This document shows positions 8,238 to 17,248 of a stretch of 64,000 nucleotides of DNA, one piece after another; the stretch's first letter is position 1; every line of letters starts with the position of its first letter. The notes below the pieces were generated by a model. That model saw only the letters and a list, made by a program, of their open reading frames with translations, had not been told where the DNA came from and did not search any database. The position numbers and the translations under genes are program-made. Source of the stretch: Chloroflexi bacterium 54-19 (GTDB taxonomy: Bacteria; Chloroflexota; Chloroflexia; Chloroheliales; Chloroheliaceae); NCBI GenBank assembly GCA_001898225.1, contig MKTJ01000012.1, positions 1-64,000 on the forward strand, read 5' to 3'.

Positions 8238-9836
8238 ATGCAAGCGCAAACCCTCGAAACCGGTACACCAAAAACTAAATTGAACCCAAACTGGCTCTGG
8301 CCGGGCGGTATTTTCGGCCTGGCCCTGCTAATCCGGCTGGTTTACGCCCTGCAACTGCCCTTCCCGCCCCTGGATGACCCGGCCTATTATGTCCAGGGAG
8401 CCCGGAGCTTTTTTAACGGCCATCCCCTGGAGCTTTCAATAGTCTGGAACTACCACCCGGCCCCGGCAACCGTGACCCATCCCGGTTTCGACTTCTGGAT
8501 GCCGCTGGCTTCATTCCTGATAGCGGGTTCCTTTTTCATCCTGGGCGATACGAGCCTGGCCGCCCAACTACCCAGCATCATAGCCGGGTCGGTCCTGGCG
8601 GCGTTGACCTTCTGGCTGGGAAGACGCCTCCTGGGCGGGGTAGGTCTTGGGGCAAAACCGCAAACTTTCCTGGCGGGGATAGCCGGGTTATATATCGCCC
8701 TGAACCCGCTACTGGCTTACCAGTCGGCGGTGCCGGATAGCTCGATGATTTACGCGGCCCTGCTGAGTGGGGCGGCCCTGGTCTGGGTCAGCCGCGAAAG
8801 CCCAGCTCAAAGCCTGGGTCTGGGGTTACTGATGGGGTTGGCCTACCTTGCCCGCAGCCACGCGGCCTTTTTTGTCGCGGCCTGGGGTATCATAACCCTG
8901 GTCAGGTTTGTAAAAGAACGAGAGGACCGGGTTAAAACCTTCAAGCTGGCCGTTTTTACCGCTATCGGGCTGCTCCTGACCGCCGGACCCTGGCTGCTGC
9001 GGAACTGGCTGACCTTTCACGCCCTGAGTTCGCCCGCCGCCCTCGAAACCGGCCTGATTAACAATTACGCCACCCTCTTTAACTACGAAACACCGATTAA
9101 CTTCAACACCCTTTTACAACAAGGTCCAGGGGAAATCCTGCTGACCCGCTGGGACGCCCTTTACAACGCCTGGGTGGAAGTGCTGGGAACGATGTTCGTG
9201 CCGGTGGCGCTGCTACCGGCCCTCGGGCTATTTCTGCTCTGGCGGCGCAACCGGGCGCAACTGGACGGCGGGTTGCTTTATTGTTTGTTGCTGGGGGTAG
9301 CCTCCCCGCTTATCATCGCGGTGGCGAGCATAAACGGCAGTATGTATCATTCAGCGGGTAGTATCGCCCCTTTTGGCGCGATTGGTTATGTCTACTTGCT
9401 CTACCGGGCGGGTGAAAAATACCGGGCCTGGAAACCGGAAGGGCTGCGGCTGTTCCCAATCTTGATGGTTTTTCTAATCGCGGTAGAGTTGGTCCAGTTC
9501 AGGGTCAGCGTGGGCGGCACGGTTGAAAACCACCGGCACAACGAGGCGGTTTATGCGAGGTTAAATAGCTGGTTAAAGGCAAATAACGTCACCGGGCCAA
9601 TTATCGCGGACGAGCCTTCGTCACTCAATTATGCGACGGGTCTACCGGCCCTGCGGTTGCCCGCCGATGAGTCGCTGGAAACGGTAAAGCGGCTGGCCGA
9701 ACGGTACGGCGCGACCTATATCGTCGTGACCAGCTTTTTCGGTCGCTACCCTGCCGCCCTCGAATCACCAAACAACACAATTTTCCCACGAGCCTATTTA
9801 GACCCTCAGAGCGAATTTGAGATATATAAAATCTAA
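8238..9836 (+). CDS. Glycosyltransferase family 39-like integral membrane protein (PMT_2 type)
   Basis: A 532-residue polytopic membrane protein. Helix 1 (about 22-40) is followed by the first extracytoplasmic loop with LDDPAYYVQGARSFF. The acidic pair at that position is the expected catalytic Asp site of polyprenyl-phosphate-sugar-dependent transferases (GT39/ArnT/PMT fold). At least ten further hydrophobic segments extend to about residue 420, then comes a soluble ~110-residue C-terminal domain. The family moves a sugar from a lipid carrier to proteins or lipids on the outer face of the membrane; the acceptor is unknown. An AAGAAG precedes the ATG. Its stop is two bases from the stop of the convergent membrane protein, leaving no room for a terminator. 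Confidence 0.82.
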   Translation: MQAQTLETGTPKTKLNPNWLWPGGIFGLALLIRLVYALQLPFPPLDDPAYYVQGARSFFNGHPLELSIVWNYHPAPATVTHPGFDFWMPLASFLIAGSFFILGDTSLAAQLPSIIAGSVLAALTFWLGRRLLGGVGLGAKPQTFLAGIAGLYIALNPLLAYQSAVPDSSMIYAALLSGAALVWVSRESPAQSLGLGLLMGLAYLARSHAAFFVAAWGIITLVRFVKEREDRVKTFKLAVFTAIGLLLTAGPWLLRNWLTFHALSSPAALETGLINNYATLFNYETPINFNTLLQQGPGEILLTRWDALYNAWVEVLGTMFVPVALLPALGLFLLWRRNRAQLDGGLLYCLLLGVASPLIIAVASINGSMYHSAGSIAPFGAIGYVYLLYRAGEKYRAWKPEGLRLFPILMVFLIAVELVQFRVSVGGTVENHRHNEAVYARLNSWLKANNVTGPIIADEPSSLNYATGLPALRLPADESLETVKRLAERYGATYIVVTSFFGRYPAALESPNNTIFPRAYLDPQSEFEIYKI

Positions 9837-9837
9837 C

Positions 9838-11115
9838 TCAGGCCGGGAAGGACGTGAGTTCCTGGTGGCCTTTAACCTCCAGGCGGCAGATAAACCGCAG
9901 GCGCGGGGTATGCTCGATTTCGACGATGTCACCGACCCGCAACCGGTCGTAAAGGGCCGGGCTGAGGTCGAACTTGCGGACCGCCTGTTCCCCGGCGTTG
10001 AGCCCGCCATCGGCTACCACAATCAGGCGGCGGTTGTCGTTGCTGGTCCCGGTTACGCGCCACTTGCTCAGGACCGGGCCAACCGTCAGCCGTTTAGGAC
10101 CGCGCACGTCCTGCTGCTTGCGCCGGAAGCGCAAGAGCATATAAACCCCGATTGATACCGAAACCAGCCCCGCTACCAGCAGAATAAACCATTGAGAAAG
10201 CTCCATTCGGGGCGATTGGAAGGCTGCCGGTAAAAAAGCCAGGGCTATATAGGAAGCCACCGCCAGGAAAAACAACCCCAGGACGGCATCTGAATACAAA
10301 AAAATGCGCATACGCCAGCTAGGGGCGTAACTCAGGCTGGAACCCTCGGCGTTAAAAAGGGCCAGGGCGGCTTGCTGTTCGGGAGAGAGATCCGCCAGTT
10401 GCAACACGCGCATGCGGCGGACAAAGCGGAAAATGGGGCTGTAGGTCACCTCGACATAGTCCGCGCCATCGGTTTCGAGAAAAGTTTCCTGGGCAAGCTC
10501 AAACTGGGCAAAGCGGCCTTTTCTCCAGTCGGTCCAGGGCCGCACCTGGATTAAGAATCCGTCCGCCCGAAAATCGCTCCGTTCAATCCGGGCCACCAGG
10601 TTGCCGGAAACCTGTCGAGGCGTCGCCAGCCAGTCGTAAAGCGCCACCAGGATATAGACCAGGGCAGCTATCCCACCCAGGAACATCCCGGCCAGTAGCA
10701 CGGCGGGAATCAGTTGCCAGTGTTGGAGTAACAACCCTTCCTCGAAGGTATCCTGGGTCAGGGTCACGCTGCCCAGGCGTAAAAAATAAACATTGTGGAA
10801 GTTGGGAGAAAAATTGACCAGGACCGGTTGGGCCGGGGTTGCCCTTAACAACTGGCCGAGGCGACTTATCAGGCTGGATTTTAACTCGAAGTCAATGGAC
10901 TGGCCGTCAAAAGTGGTGAGATTGAAGCGACCGGGCAGGGTCGAGGCCGCCGGGCGTTCCAAAATTTTGGCGATACCCTCAAGCTGGCGGGGCGGCAAAG
11001 TGCCGTCTTTCCAGAAATCCGCGCCCCAGAGTAGCCCAAAACCTACCGTACCAAACGCCACCAGCGCTACAATTAACCCAAAAATTAACCTGGCTAACGG
11101 ATGCTTTCGCCACAT
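9838..11115 (-). CDS. Four-helix membrane protein with duplicated cytoplasmic domain, unknown function
   Basis: A 425-residue protein I do not recognise beyond a loose resemblance to DUF3592-type proteins. Hydrophobic segments lie near residues 8-30, 145-175, 270-292 and 303-325. The soluble region between helices 2 and 3 ends in DYVEVTYSPIFRFVRRMRV. The C-terminal soluble region contains the similar DIVEIEHTPRLRFICRLEV, so the protein appears to carry two copies of one small beta-rich domain. The segment between helices 1 and 2 (about 30-140) is probably extracytoplasmic. There is no signal peptide cleavage site. Start at ATG, complement of 11113-11115. Confidence 0.75.
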   Translation of the reverse strand: MWRKHPLARLIFGLIVALVAFGTVGFGLLWGADFWKDGTLPPRQLEGIAKILERPAASTLPGRFNLTTFDGQSIDFELKSSLISRLGQLLRATPAQPVLVNFSPNFHNVYFLRLGSVTLTQDTFEEGLLLQHWQLIPAVLLAGMFLGGIAALVYILVALYDWLATPRQVSGNLVARIERSDFRADGFLIQVRPWTDWRKGRFAQFELAQETFLETDGADYVEVTYSPIFRFVRRMRVLQLADLSPEQQAALALFNAEGSSLSYAPSWRMRIFLYSDAVLGLFFLAVASYIALAFLPAAFQSPRMELSQWFILLVAGLVSVSIGVYMLLRFRRKQQDVRGPKRLTVGPVLSKWRVTGTSNDNRRLIVVADGGLNAGEQAVRKFDLSPALYDRLRVGDIVEIEHTPRLRFICRLEVKGHQELTSFPA

Positions 11116-11208
11116 AACCCTTACCCCCCACCGTTAGACTTAAAACCCGGCCAGGCCGGAGACAGGAGCGGCCTTCCCCTTTGAAGCAAGCCGCTCCCGG
11201 TTTACTGC

Positions 11209-12390
11209 TTAGTTCTGGTGCTGGTCCAGGTAGTCGAGCACCGCCTTGGTCATAACCTCGGTGCCGACCACCAGGGCGTCTTCCTCGATGTCGAAGCCGG
11301 GGTGATGGTGCGGGAAGCTGGTGCCGTCCAGTTTGCCCGACCCGACAAAGAAGTAACAGCCGGGGACTTCTTTGAGGAATAACGACATGTCATCGCTGCC
11401 CATAATCGGGTCCGAATTGATAACCTTGTTCGCGCCCAGGAGTTGCCCGGCACTCTGGCGGATGAAATCGGTCCACTGGTCGCTATTGACCACCGCCGGA
11501 CAGCCATAGACAATCTCGAACTTCACTTCACAGCGCAAAGTTTTGCCCAGCCCGACCGCGATTTCCTCAATCCGGTTGAGCATCTTCTCGCGGACTTCCG
11601 GCAGGAAGGTGCGGACGGTCCCTTCCAGCACCACTTCCGGCGCGATAACATTCGAGGCAAACCCGCCATGAATGGTGCCAATGCTCAACACCGCCGTATC
11701 TTTGGGAGCGACCTCGCGGCTGACGATAGTCTGAAGGGTGTTGACAATCTGGCAGGCCGCCATAATCGAGTCAATTGCTTTTTCGGGCTGGCTGCCGTGA
11801 CCACCTTTACCCCGGACAATCAACTTGATGCTGTCCACGTTCGCCATGGCCGGACCGGAGTGCAGGGCAATCGAGCCGACCGGTTCGTCGTTGCCCATGT
11901 GGATGCCAAAGGTAACGTCTACCCCTTTCATCACGCCCTGCTCGATCATCGGCTTGGCCCCGCTCACGATTTCTTCGGCGGGCTGGAACAGGAATTTTAC
12001 GTTCCCGGCAAAGTTCTGGCGCCGCCCTGCCAGGATTTCGGCAACGGTCAGACCGATAGCAACGTGCGCGTCGTGACCGCAAGCGTGCATAATCCCATCC
12101 GTGCGGCTCTTGTACTCGGCGCTCACCGCTTCCAGGATAGGCAGGGCATCTATGTCGGCCCGGTAGAGGACGGTCTTGCCGGGGCGGGAGCCGCGCAAAG
12201 TTGCCACCACCCCGGTCTGGGCGATACCGGTCTGGACTTCCAGGCCGAGTTTTTCCAGCCGGTCGGAAATAATGGTGGCGGTACGGTTTTCGGTGAAAGC
12301 AAGCTCCGGGTGGCGGTGAAGGTCGCGCCGGATTGAAACCAGGTCATCCCGGTGAGCTTCGGCCTGCCGTTTGATTTCAGCAATTTCCAT
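11209..12390 (-). CDS. M20 family metallo-amidohydrolase (hippurate/IAA-amino acid hydrolase type)
   Basis: A 393-residue cytoplasmic enzyme of the M20D group, which removes N-acyl groups from amino acids. Metal-binding motifs are intact: MHACGHDAHVAIG near residue 102, LFQPAEEIVSGA near 134, GIHMGNDEP near 162, and HHHPGFDIEED near 363. A dimerisation domain lies between about 185 and 300. Relatives act on N-acetyl-diaminopimelate, hippurate or indole-acetyl amino acids; substrate choice cannot be made here. The start ATG at 12390 has only a weak GGAAA ahead of it. The gene follows the acetyltransferase gene on the same strand after 190 bases, so co-transcription is possible. Confidence 0.92.
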   Translation of the reverse strand: MEIAEIKRQAEAHRDDLVSIRRDLHRHPELAFTENRTATIISDRLEKLGLEVQTGIAQTGVVATLRGSRPGKTVLYRADIDALPILEAVSAEYKSRTDGIMHACGHDAHVAIGLTVAEILAGRRQNFAGNVKFLFQPAEEIVSGAKPMIEQGVMKGVDVTFGIHMGNDEPVGSIALHSGPAMANVDSIKLIVRGKGGHGSQPEKAIDSIMAACQIVNTLQTIVSREVAPKDTAVLSIGTIHGGFASNVIAPEVVLEGTVRTFLPEVREKMLNRIEEIAVGLGKTLRCEVKFEIVYGCPAVVNSDQWTDFIRQSAGQLLGANKVINSDPIMGSDDMSLFLKEVPGCYFFVGSGKLDGTSFPHHHPGFDIEEDALVVGTEVMTKAVLDYLDQHQN

Positions 12391-12580
12391 ATAAAATTTT
12401 TTCCTTTGCAGTAAGCAGTTGTGGTTCGGTTAGAATTCTCAAGAATGTGAAGCGTGACAGCAAGATATGGACAAAAAACAAAGGTCTCTTCCAATCCCAT
12501 AAGGGCATTCTATCAAATCCATTTTAGCTTTTCCAGACACAACGCCTGGGAGCGTAACCGCCTTTAAGGGGCGAACAGGC

Positions 12581-13303
12581 TCAGCTAAATTTTTCCAGGC
12601 GTTTGCCAAAAAAGAGGGCGATTTCGCGGGTGGCATAAAAGGCGTTGTTGTAACCGCAAAAGAAAAAATCGTTCTTCTGGAAATAGTTGATGGCCGGGTA
12701 GTTTTTAATTTCAAGTTCGACCAGCAAACTCCGCATTCGGTGGCGGTCGGCCCAGTCGCGGGCTTCGGCCAGGAGGGCGCTTCCCACGCCCTGCCGCCGG
12801 AAATCAAGCTGGACGGCGTGGGTGGTAATCCAGGCCAGGTGGCGGGTGCGGTCTACCGATATACCGATATAGCCGAGAATGTCGGGCGGGGCGGGGCGGT
12901 ACAGCACAGGCTGACCTTCCTCGTCTATGGATGGTTCGGGAATTTCGTCCATGAGAATGGCCTGGTGCGGTTCGAGGTCCACCGTTTCCGCCACCAGGAG
13001 TAAATCGGTCTTTTTCCACTCGCCCAGCAACTGCTGGTCGTTGAGCGGGGCGGAGACCGCCAGGGGCCGGGGCAGGCGACTGGGGCTCAGGCTCATCTGG
13101 AAAATGGGGAGATTAACCGTTAGCGATTTGCCGAGAATCTGGTTGCGGGGACGGGTCAGACCGAGTTCTTCATCATCCGGTTCAGCCGGTTCCTCGAAAC
13201 TCTCTTGCATCTGCCAGACGTGCCGGGTGACATACCCGGCGTCAATATCAAGACAACGCGGCAAATCGGCCAGTTCGGCGGGTCGAATACGAAAATTCTG
13301 CAA
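12581..13303 (-). CDS. GNAT family N-acetyltransferase
   Basis: A 240-residue protein. The C-terminal half carries the GNAT acetyl-CoA signature: HAVQLDFRRQGVGSALLAEA near 175-195, where RRQGVG is the Q/RxxGxG/A pyrophosphate-binding loop. Beta-strand 6 follows, with AINYFQKNDFFFCGYNNAF. The N-terminal half (IRPAELADLPRCLDID, then an acidic ~90-residue insertion around EEPAEPDDEELGL) is longer than in minimal GNAT proteins and may bind the acceptor. The acceptor is unknown. The start is TTG at 13303 with GGAAG upstream. The neighbouring downstream M20 deacylase may form a functional pair, which is inference from position. Confidence 0.85.
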   Translation of the reverse strand: MQNFRIRPAELADLPRCLDIDAGYVTRHVWQMQESFEEPAEPDDEELGLTRPRNQILGKSLTVNLPIFQMSLSPSRLPRPLAVSAPLNDQQLLGEWKKTDLLLVAETVDLEPHQAILMDEIPEPSIDEEGQPVLYRPAPPDILGYIGISVDRTRHLAWITTHAVQLDFRRQGVGSALLAEARDWADRHRMRSLLVELEIKNYPAINYFQKNDFFFCGYNNAFYATREIALFFGKRLEKFS

Positions 13304-13350
13304 CTTGTATCTTCCTGTAGCGGTTAGTCTGTTTTATTAAGGACCGCCTA

Positions 13351-13414
13351 GCAGCCCTGCCTGTGTGGACCCGGTTGGGAAACGGCTGCATGCACGGGTG
13401 CCTGCAAAGCCACG
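13351..13414. other. Compact self-complementary sequence in the acetyltransferase leader
   Basis: GCAGCC (13351-13356) is the exact reverse complement of GGCTGC (13384-13389). GTGG-ACCCG around 13365-13374 complements CGGGT (13395-13399) and CCAC (13410-13413). CCGGTT/AAACGG can form an inner hairpin. The pairings cross, so a pseudoknot or alternative folds are possible. It lies just upstream of the acetyltransferase start on the minus strand. I do not recognise a known riboswitch class. Confidence 0.35.
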
Positions 13415-13501
13415 GTAAGAAGTGAATTTTCCCTTTAGCTTATTTTAAAACTTTTCTTATGAAATTATAACATCCCAAATCAAACCTAGCATGCAGTTTT
13501 G

Positions 13502-14578
13502 CTAAATGGGCAGACTAAACCAGAAAGTGGCACCTTTAGTGGAGTTATTGCGGACGCCGATTTCGCCACCGTGCAGTTCTATCATCTGGCGCGAAATCGC
13601 CAGCCCCAACCCGGAGCTTTTCTCGCCGCCGGTCGGAACATTTTTGAGCTGGCTGTATTTGTTGAAGACAAAAGGTATATCCGTCTCGGCCAGGCCCGGC
13701 CCCTGGTCGGAGACTTCAAACATGATAGCCTGCTCCCCGGCCCTGGTCCGCAAGGTGATTTTTGAATTGCCGGTGGGCGAGTATTTGATGGCGTTACTTA
13801 ACATATTAGAGATTACCTGGGAGATACGGCGGCGGTCGGCCTGGGCTTCCGGCATGGGTTCTTCCAGTTCCAGGGAAATACTTTGACCCTTGCGGGTGGC
13901 GTTAGCGAGGTTCAAATCGAGGACGTCCCGGACCAGTTGGTTCAGGTCTATCTTTTCGGGGCGCAAGGCCAGTTTACCTTCTTCTGCCGCCTGAAAATCT
14001 AGAAATTCGTCGATTATGCGCTGCATCTCGCCGGTCTGGCGGCCTATAATCTCAACCAGGCTGGCGGCCTGGGCAGTCATTTCGCTGCCGGCCGGGACCA
14101 TTTCCTCAATCATCTGGATTGAAACCATAATGGAAAAAAGCGGATTTTTCAGGTCGTGACTGGCAACCCGGACGAATTCTTCCCGGAGCCGCGAAAGGTC
14201 GCGCAACCGGAGTTGGGTCGAGAGCCGGGCAAGCATTACCGGCATATCAATCGGTTTGGTGATATAGTCGTTTGCGCCAAGCTGCAAAGCTTTTACGATA
14301 CTGCTGCTTTCCCCCAGGGCGGTAATCATAATAACCGGTAAGTCGGCCAGCGAATATTTGCGGCGAATAATCCCAAGCAACTCAAAACCGTCTATACGGG
14401 GCATCATTATATCCAGCAAAACGGCGTCAATTTGTTGTTTGTTCAGAATTTCAAGGGCCTGGCTACCATCGAGGGCAGTTAGGACATTATAGCCGTCAAT
14501 TTTTAACCTGAGAGAGATTAACTGTAGATTTTCAATGTTATCATCTACTGCCAGTAGTGTGTAATTTTCGGGTTTCAT
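13502..14578 (-). CDS. Receiver-histidine kinase hybrid
   Basis: A 358-residue cytoplasmic protein with a receiver domain first (residues 1-120; Asp in AVLLDIMMPRIDG near 56, Lys in DYITKP near 106). A HisKA dimerisation domain follows, with its phospho-accepting His in VASHDLKNPLFS near 140. The HATPase domain comes last: N-box VISNMLSNAIKYSP, G1 DQGPGLAE and G2 SSGLGLAIS. There is no membrane segment or sensor domain, so the input is probably phosphotransfer to the receiver from another kinase. This receiver-first order is common in cytosolic two-component relays. No cognate output regulator is adjacent. The ATG at 14578 begins directly at the receiver fold. Confidence 0.92.
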   Translation of the reverse strand: MKPENYTLLAVDDNIENLQLISLRLKIDGYNVLTALDGSQALEILNKQQIDAVLLDIMMPRIDGFELLGIIRRKYSLADLPVIMITALGESSSIVKALQLGANDYITKPIDMPVMLARLSTQLRLRDLSRLREEFVRVASHDLKNPLFSIMVSIQMIEEMVPAGSEMTAQAASLVEIIGRQTGEMQRIIDEFLDFQAAEEGKLALRPEKIDLNQLVRDVLDLNLANATRKGQSISLELEEPMPEAQADRRRISQVISNMLSNAIKYSPTGNSKITLRTRAGEQAIMFEVSDQGPGLAETDIPFVFNKYSQLKNVPTGGEKSSGLGLAISRQMIELHGGEIGVRNNSTKGATFWFSLPI

Positions 14579-14870
14579 CTAGGCAACCAATTTCCAACTC
14601 ACTCGAAACAGTTAATTTAAAGTATGTCCGATAATAAATAATCACTGAGTGAGTGTCGGGTTGAAAGTCATAATTTTTAAATTTAAGGTACCAGGTACAA
14701 ATCTGGGATTAAAATGAAAGCAGTAGTCATTTCCATTTAATTATACACGAGGTTTTAAACTATGGAACATTAATTGCATGACTAAAAGTACCAAATTGAA
14801 TGTACTCTTACCGCTTAAGGCCCGGTGAAATGGCGGGCCGGGAAGAAATATAAGGGTTTATAATAGGAAA

Positions 14871-15242
14871 ATGGAAAGAAATTATAAAAATCTTTTGATT
14901 GTAATAATAATAACTGGCCTGGGCCTGGTGGCGACCCTGACGGCTTGCGGCAATACCATGTCCAGCCAGATTGACCAGCCGCTCCCGGCGATTCCAACCG
15001 TGACACCTCTCCCTGAGGGAGCTAACCCCGGCCAACCGTTCCCTTCACCAACCCCAACCGTCACACCGGAACCGCCCACGGCAACGCCGCAACCGCCTAC
15101 CGCTACCCCAAAACCGGCGGCCCAACCGGCGCCACCGGTCGCCCAGCCTCCCGCCGCCCAGCCGGGAGCCAAGGATAAACATGACCCGAAAGACGACAAC
15201 AAGGACGGTAAAGACAAGGGGAAGGATAAGAAGGGCCCTTAG
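14871..15242 (+). CDS. Small proline-threonine-rich lipoprotein
   Basis: A 123-residue secreted protein. The signal peptide (about residues 7-26, LLIVIIITGLGLVATLTAC) ends in an LTAC lipobox, so Cys26 should be lipidated. The rest is low complexity: repeated PTATP/QPPTATPKP units to about residue 95, then a strongly charged Lys/Asp tail (KDKHDPKDDNKDGKDKGK). No folded domain is visible. A role as a cell-wall-spanning or surface tether is only a guess. A TATAAT at 14859-14864 lies 7 bases before the ATG, which would make the transcript nearly leaderless. Confidence 0.75.
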   Translation: MERNYKNLLIVIIITGLGLVATLTACGNTMSSQIDQPLPAIPTVTPLPEGANPGQPFPSPTPTVTPEPPTATPQPPTATPKPAAQPAPPVAQPPAAQPGAKDKHDPKDDNKDGKDKGKDKKGP

Positions 15243-15248
15243 AAAGAT

Positions 15249-16922
15249 TTACGAGCCGGTCTGACCATAGAGGTCGAGATAGACCGGCTCACCATTAACT
15301 ATAGTAGCGCGGACAGGGGTCGCCAGGATTTCGCCTTCGGGAATTCTCAGGATGTCCTGGCCCAGCGCGGTAAAGTCAGCCAGGAAGCCGGGTGCAACAG
15401 TGCCCCGGCGTTTTTCTTCCCCGGCAGCGTAGGCCGGACCATAAGTAAAACCCCGGATGGCTTCTTCAATAGTCAACCTTTCGTGAGGCAACCAGGCCGG
15501 GCGGTCCTCGCCGGGACGCTTACGAGCTACCGCCGCGTAGATGCCGCCGAGCGGAGTAATCGGCTCAATCGGGGCATCGGAGCCAAGGGCAAGGTGAGCG
15601 CCGCTTTGGAGCAGACTCTTGTAGGCATAGCCCCGGCCCGTTTCTGTCAGGCGGGGCGTGCCCCAGTAGCGGTCGGCGGTGTCGCGATCGGTCGTGGCGT
15701 GGGTCGGCTGGACCGAAGCGATAATCCCCGAACGGGCCAGGCGCGGCAGGTCGGCGGCTTTCAAGAGTTGGACGTGTTCGAGGCGAGGCCGGGCGAACGG
15801 TGGCAGAACCGGCAATCCTTCCCGGCCCCCGGCGGTTTCGGCCAGGACTTGCTCGATAACATCGAGACCCAGCCCGGCGGCCCGGTCCCCGATGACGTGG
15901 ACGGCAATTGCGAAGCCGTTCTCGATACAATGGCGGGCCTGCTCCAGGAAATCTTCCTCTTTCATGCGCAAGATGCCCCGGTTAGCCAGTTCGCAGCCGT
16001 CTTTTTCGTCCTCGCCGTGGCCGTGGGGTTCGAGGTAAGGCTCGAACATGGCGGCGGTCTGCGAGCCGAGCGTGCCATCCAGGAAGAACTTGACCTGCCC
16101 CAGGCGCAGCATTTCATCCCCAAAACCCTGCCGGAACCCGTTCTCAATCAAAGTCCGGGCCGCATAGCTATAGGGCAAGACCGTCACCCGGAAATTGAGT
16201 TTGCCGTTCTCGTGCAGGCGCTGCAAAGCCGAAAGACCATCGCGCTCCTCAATCGTGTGGACCCCGGTCAGGCCACTTTGCCGGGCCAGGGCAAGCCCTT
16301 CGGCCAGGGCTGCCTGGTCGGCGGCGGCGCTGCTATGTTCGAGATAGGGCAGGACTAGGGCAGTAGCGTTCTCCTTAAAAAGCCCGGTCAGGCGGCCCCC
16401 GGCCTCGCGGCCAATTTCACCACCGGGCGGGTCGGGCGTATCCTCACCGATACCAGTCAGGGCCAGGGCGCGGCTGTTGACCAGCAGCAGGTGACCGTCT
16501 TTGCTATGGAGGACGACCGGGTGGTCAGGTGCGGCCCGGTCGAGCGAATCGCGCCCCGGAAAGTCGTGCCCCCACAGATTCTTATCCCACCCAAGACCGG
16601 TTACCCACTGGCCGGGCGGGGTAACGGCGGCGCGCTCCCGCACTTTTTCGACCATCCCTTCGAGGCTGTCCACCCCGACCAGGTTGACCTGGCGGCGGGT
16701 CTTGCTCCACCACAAAAGATGGGTGTGGGCGTCGGTCAGACCGGGAATGAGGGTTGCCCCTTTGAGGTCGAGCGCCTCGGCCCGTTTCGCGCCGTCCAGG
16801 GTTTGCACGTCTTTATTCGAACCCAATCGGAGGATACGGCCATCGCGTACATAAACGGCCTCGGCCTTCGGCAGAGCCGGGTCAAAAGTGTAGATATTGG
16901 CGTTGTAATAAATAAAATCCAT
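15249..16922 (-). CDS. YtcJ-type amidohydrolase
   Basis: A 557-residue metal-dependent hydrolase of the amidohydrolase superfamily (Amidohydro_3). Metal ligand motifs appear in order: TDAHTHLLW near 63, the lysine region [11 protein letters not shown] near 275, [10 protein letters not shown] near 343, LEHVQLL near 377 and GSDAPIEP near 450. The N-terminal [11 protein letters not shown] and C-terminal GEPVYLDL are the small beta-sandwich of this fold. Members are predicted amidases or exo-enzymes on N-substituted substrates, and specificity is unknown. It converges on the small lipoprotein gene with a six-base gap. A hairpin overlaps its last codons. Confidence 0.9.
   Translation of the reverse strand: MDFIYYNANIYTFDPALPKAEAVYVRDGRILRLGSNKDVQTLDGAKRAEALDLKGATLIPGLTDAHTHLLWWSKTRRQVNLVGVDSLEGMVEKVRERAAVTPPGQWVTGLGWDKNLWGHDFPGRDSLDRAAPDHPVVLHSKDGHLLLVNSRALALTGIGEDTPDPPGGEIGREAGGRLTGLFKENATALVLPYLEHSSAAADQAALAEGLALARQSGLTGVHTIEERDGLSALQRLHENGKLNFRVTVLPYSYAARTLIENGFRQGFGDEMLRLGQVKFFLDGTLGSQTAAMFEPYLEPHGHGEDEKDGCELANRGILRMKEEDFLEQARHCIENGFAIAVHVIGDRAAGLGLDVIEQVLAETAGGREGLPVLPPFARPRLEHVQLLKAADLPRLARSGIIASVQPTHATTDRDTADRYWGTPRLTETGRGYAYKSLLQSGAHLALGSDAPIEPITPLGGIYAAVARKRPGEDRPAWLPHERLTIEEAIRGFTYGPAYAAGEEKRRGTVAPGFLADFTALGQDILRIPEGEILATPVRATIVNGEPVYLDLYGQTGS
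15253..15290. terminator. Perfect 10-bp inverted repeat at a convergent gene end
   Basis: GAGCCGGTCT and AGACCGGCTC flank an 18-base loop, within the final codons of the amidohydrolase gene and just past the lipoprotein stop. On the minus strand it is followed by a T-rich but imperfect tail, so it may act as a weak terminator. Confidence 0.45.
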
Positions 16923-16950
16923 AAAATCTCGTTAAACGTTAAACAAGAAA

Positions 16951-16985
16951 AGTTTTCAGTGTTTAGTTTTTAGTGTTCAGTAGGA
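16951..16985. repeat. Heptamer tandem array 1 (AGTGTTT / AGTTTTT type)
   Basis: Five consecutive 7-base units, each beginning AGT or ending in a base change of it (AGTTTTC, AGTGTTT and similar). It is the reverse-complement type of the array at 31011-31045. Confidence 0.75.
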
Positions 16986-17048
16986 ACCGGGAAGTTGGAG
17001 TTACCTTGATTGGTGAAAATCTATTTTTTATAAATCAAGGTCTCCAAA

Positions 17049-17177
17049 TTGTCATTCCGCGGCTCTGCCACGCACCCGAAGGACGCCTCCGGTCCGTTGG
17101 GCAATATCCCGGTCGGCTGTGCTTACCCCACCGGTACCTACACGTGGGTCCCCAAGATTCCTAGACTGCGCTCGCGC
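17049..17177. repeat. Dispersed intergenic repeat, copy 1
   Basis: It starts with TTGTCATTCCG and contains a 29-base block at 17088-17116 that matches the reverse complement of 61205-61233 at 27 of 29 positions. A second block, AGATTCCTAGACTGCGCTCG, near 17155 matches 61233-61252 at 18 of 20. The rest of the spacer 16923-17248 holds no gene. Confidence 0.75.
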
Positions 17178-17248
17178 CCAGAGGGTGTGACAAATGCCAC
17201 TGCCCGTGACATTCGCCAACGGCCTGAAATTTTCGGCTTTGGCAATAA

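Noticed and set aside
15483-16358. Long open frame opposite the YtcJ amidohydrolase
   Set aside because: Antisense frame in GC-rich coding DNA. The other strand encodes a protein with all metal-binding motifs.
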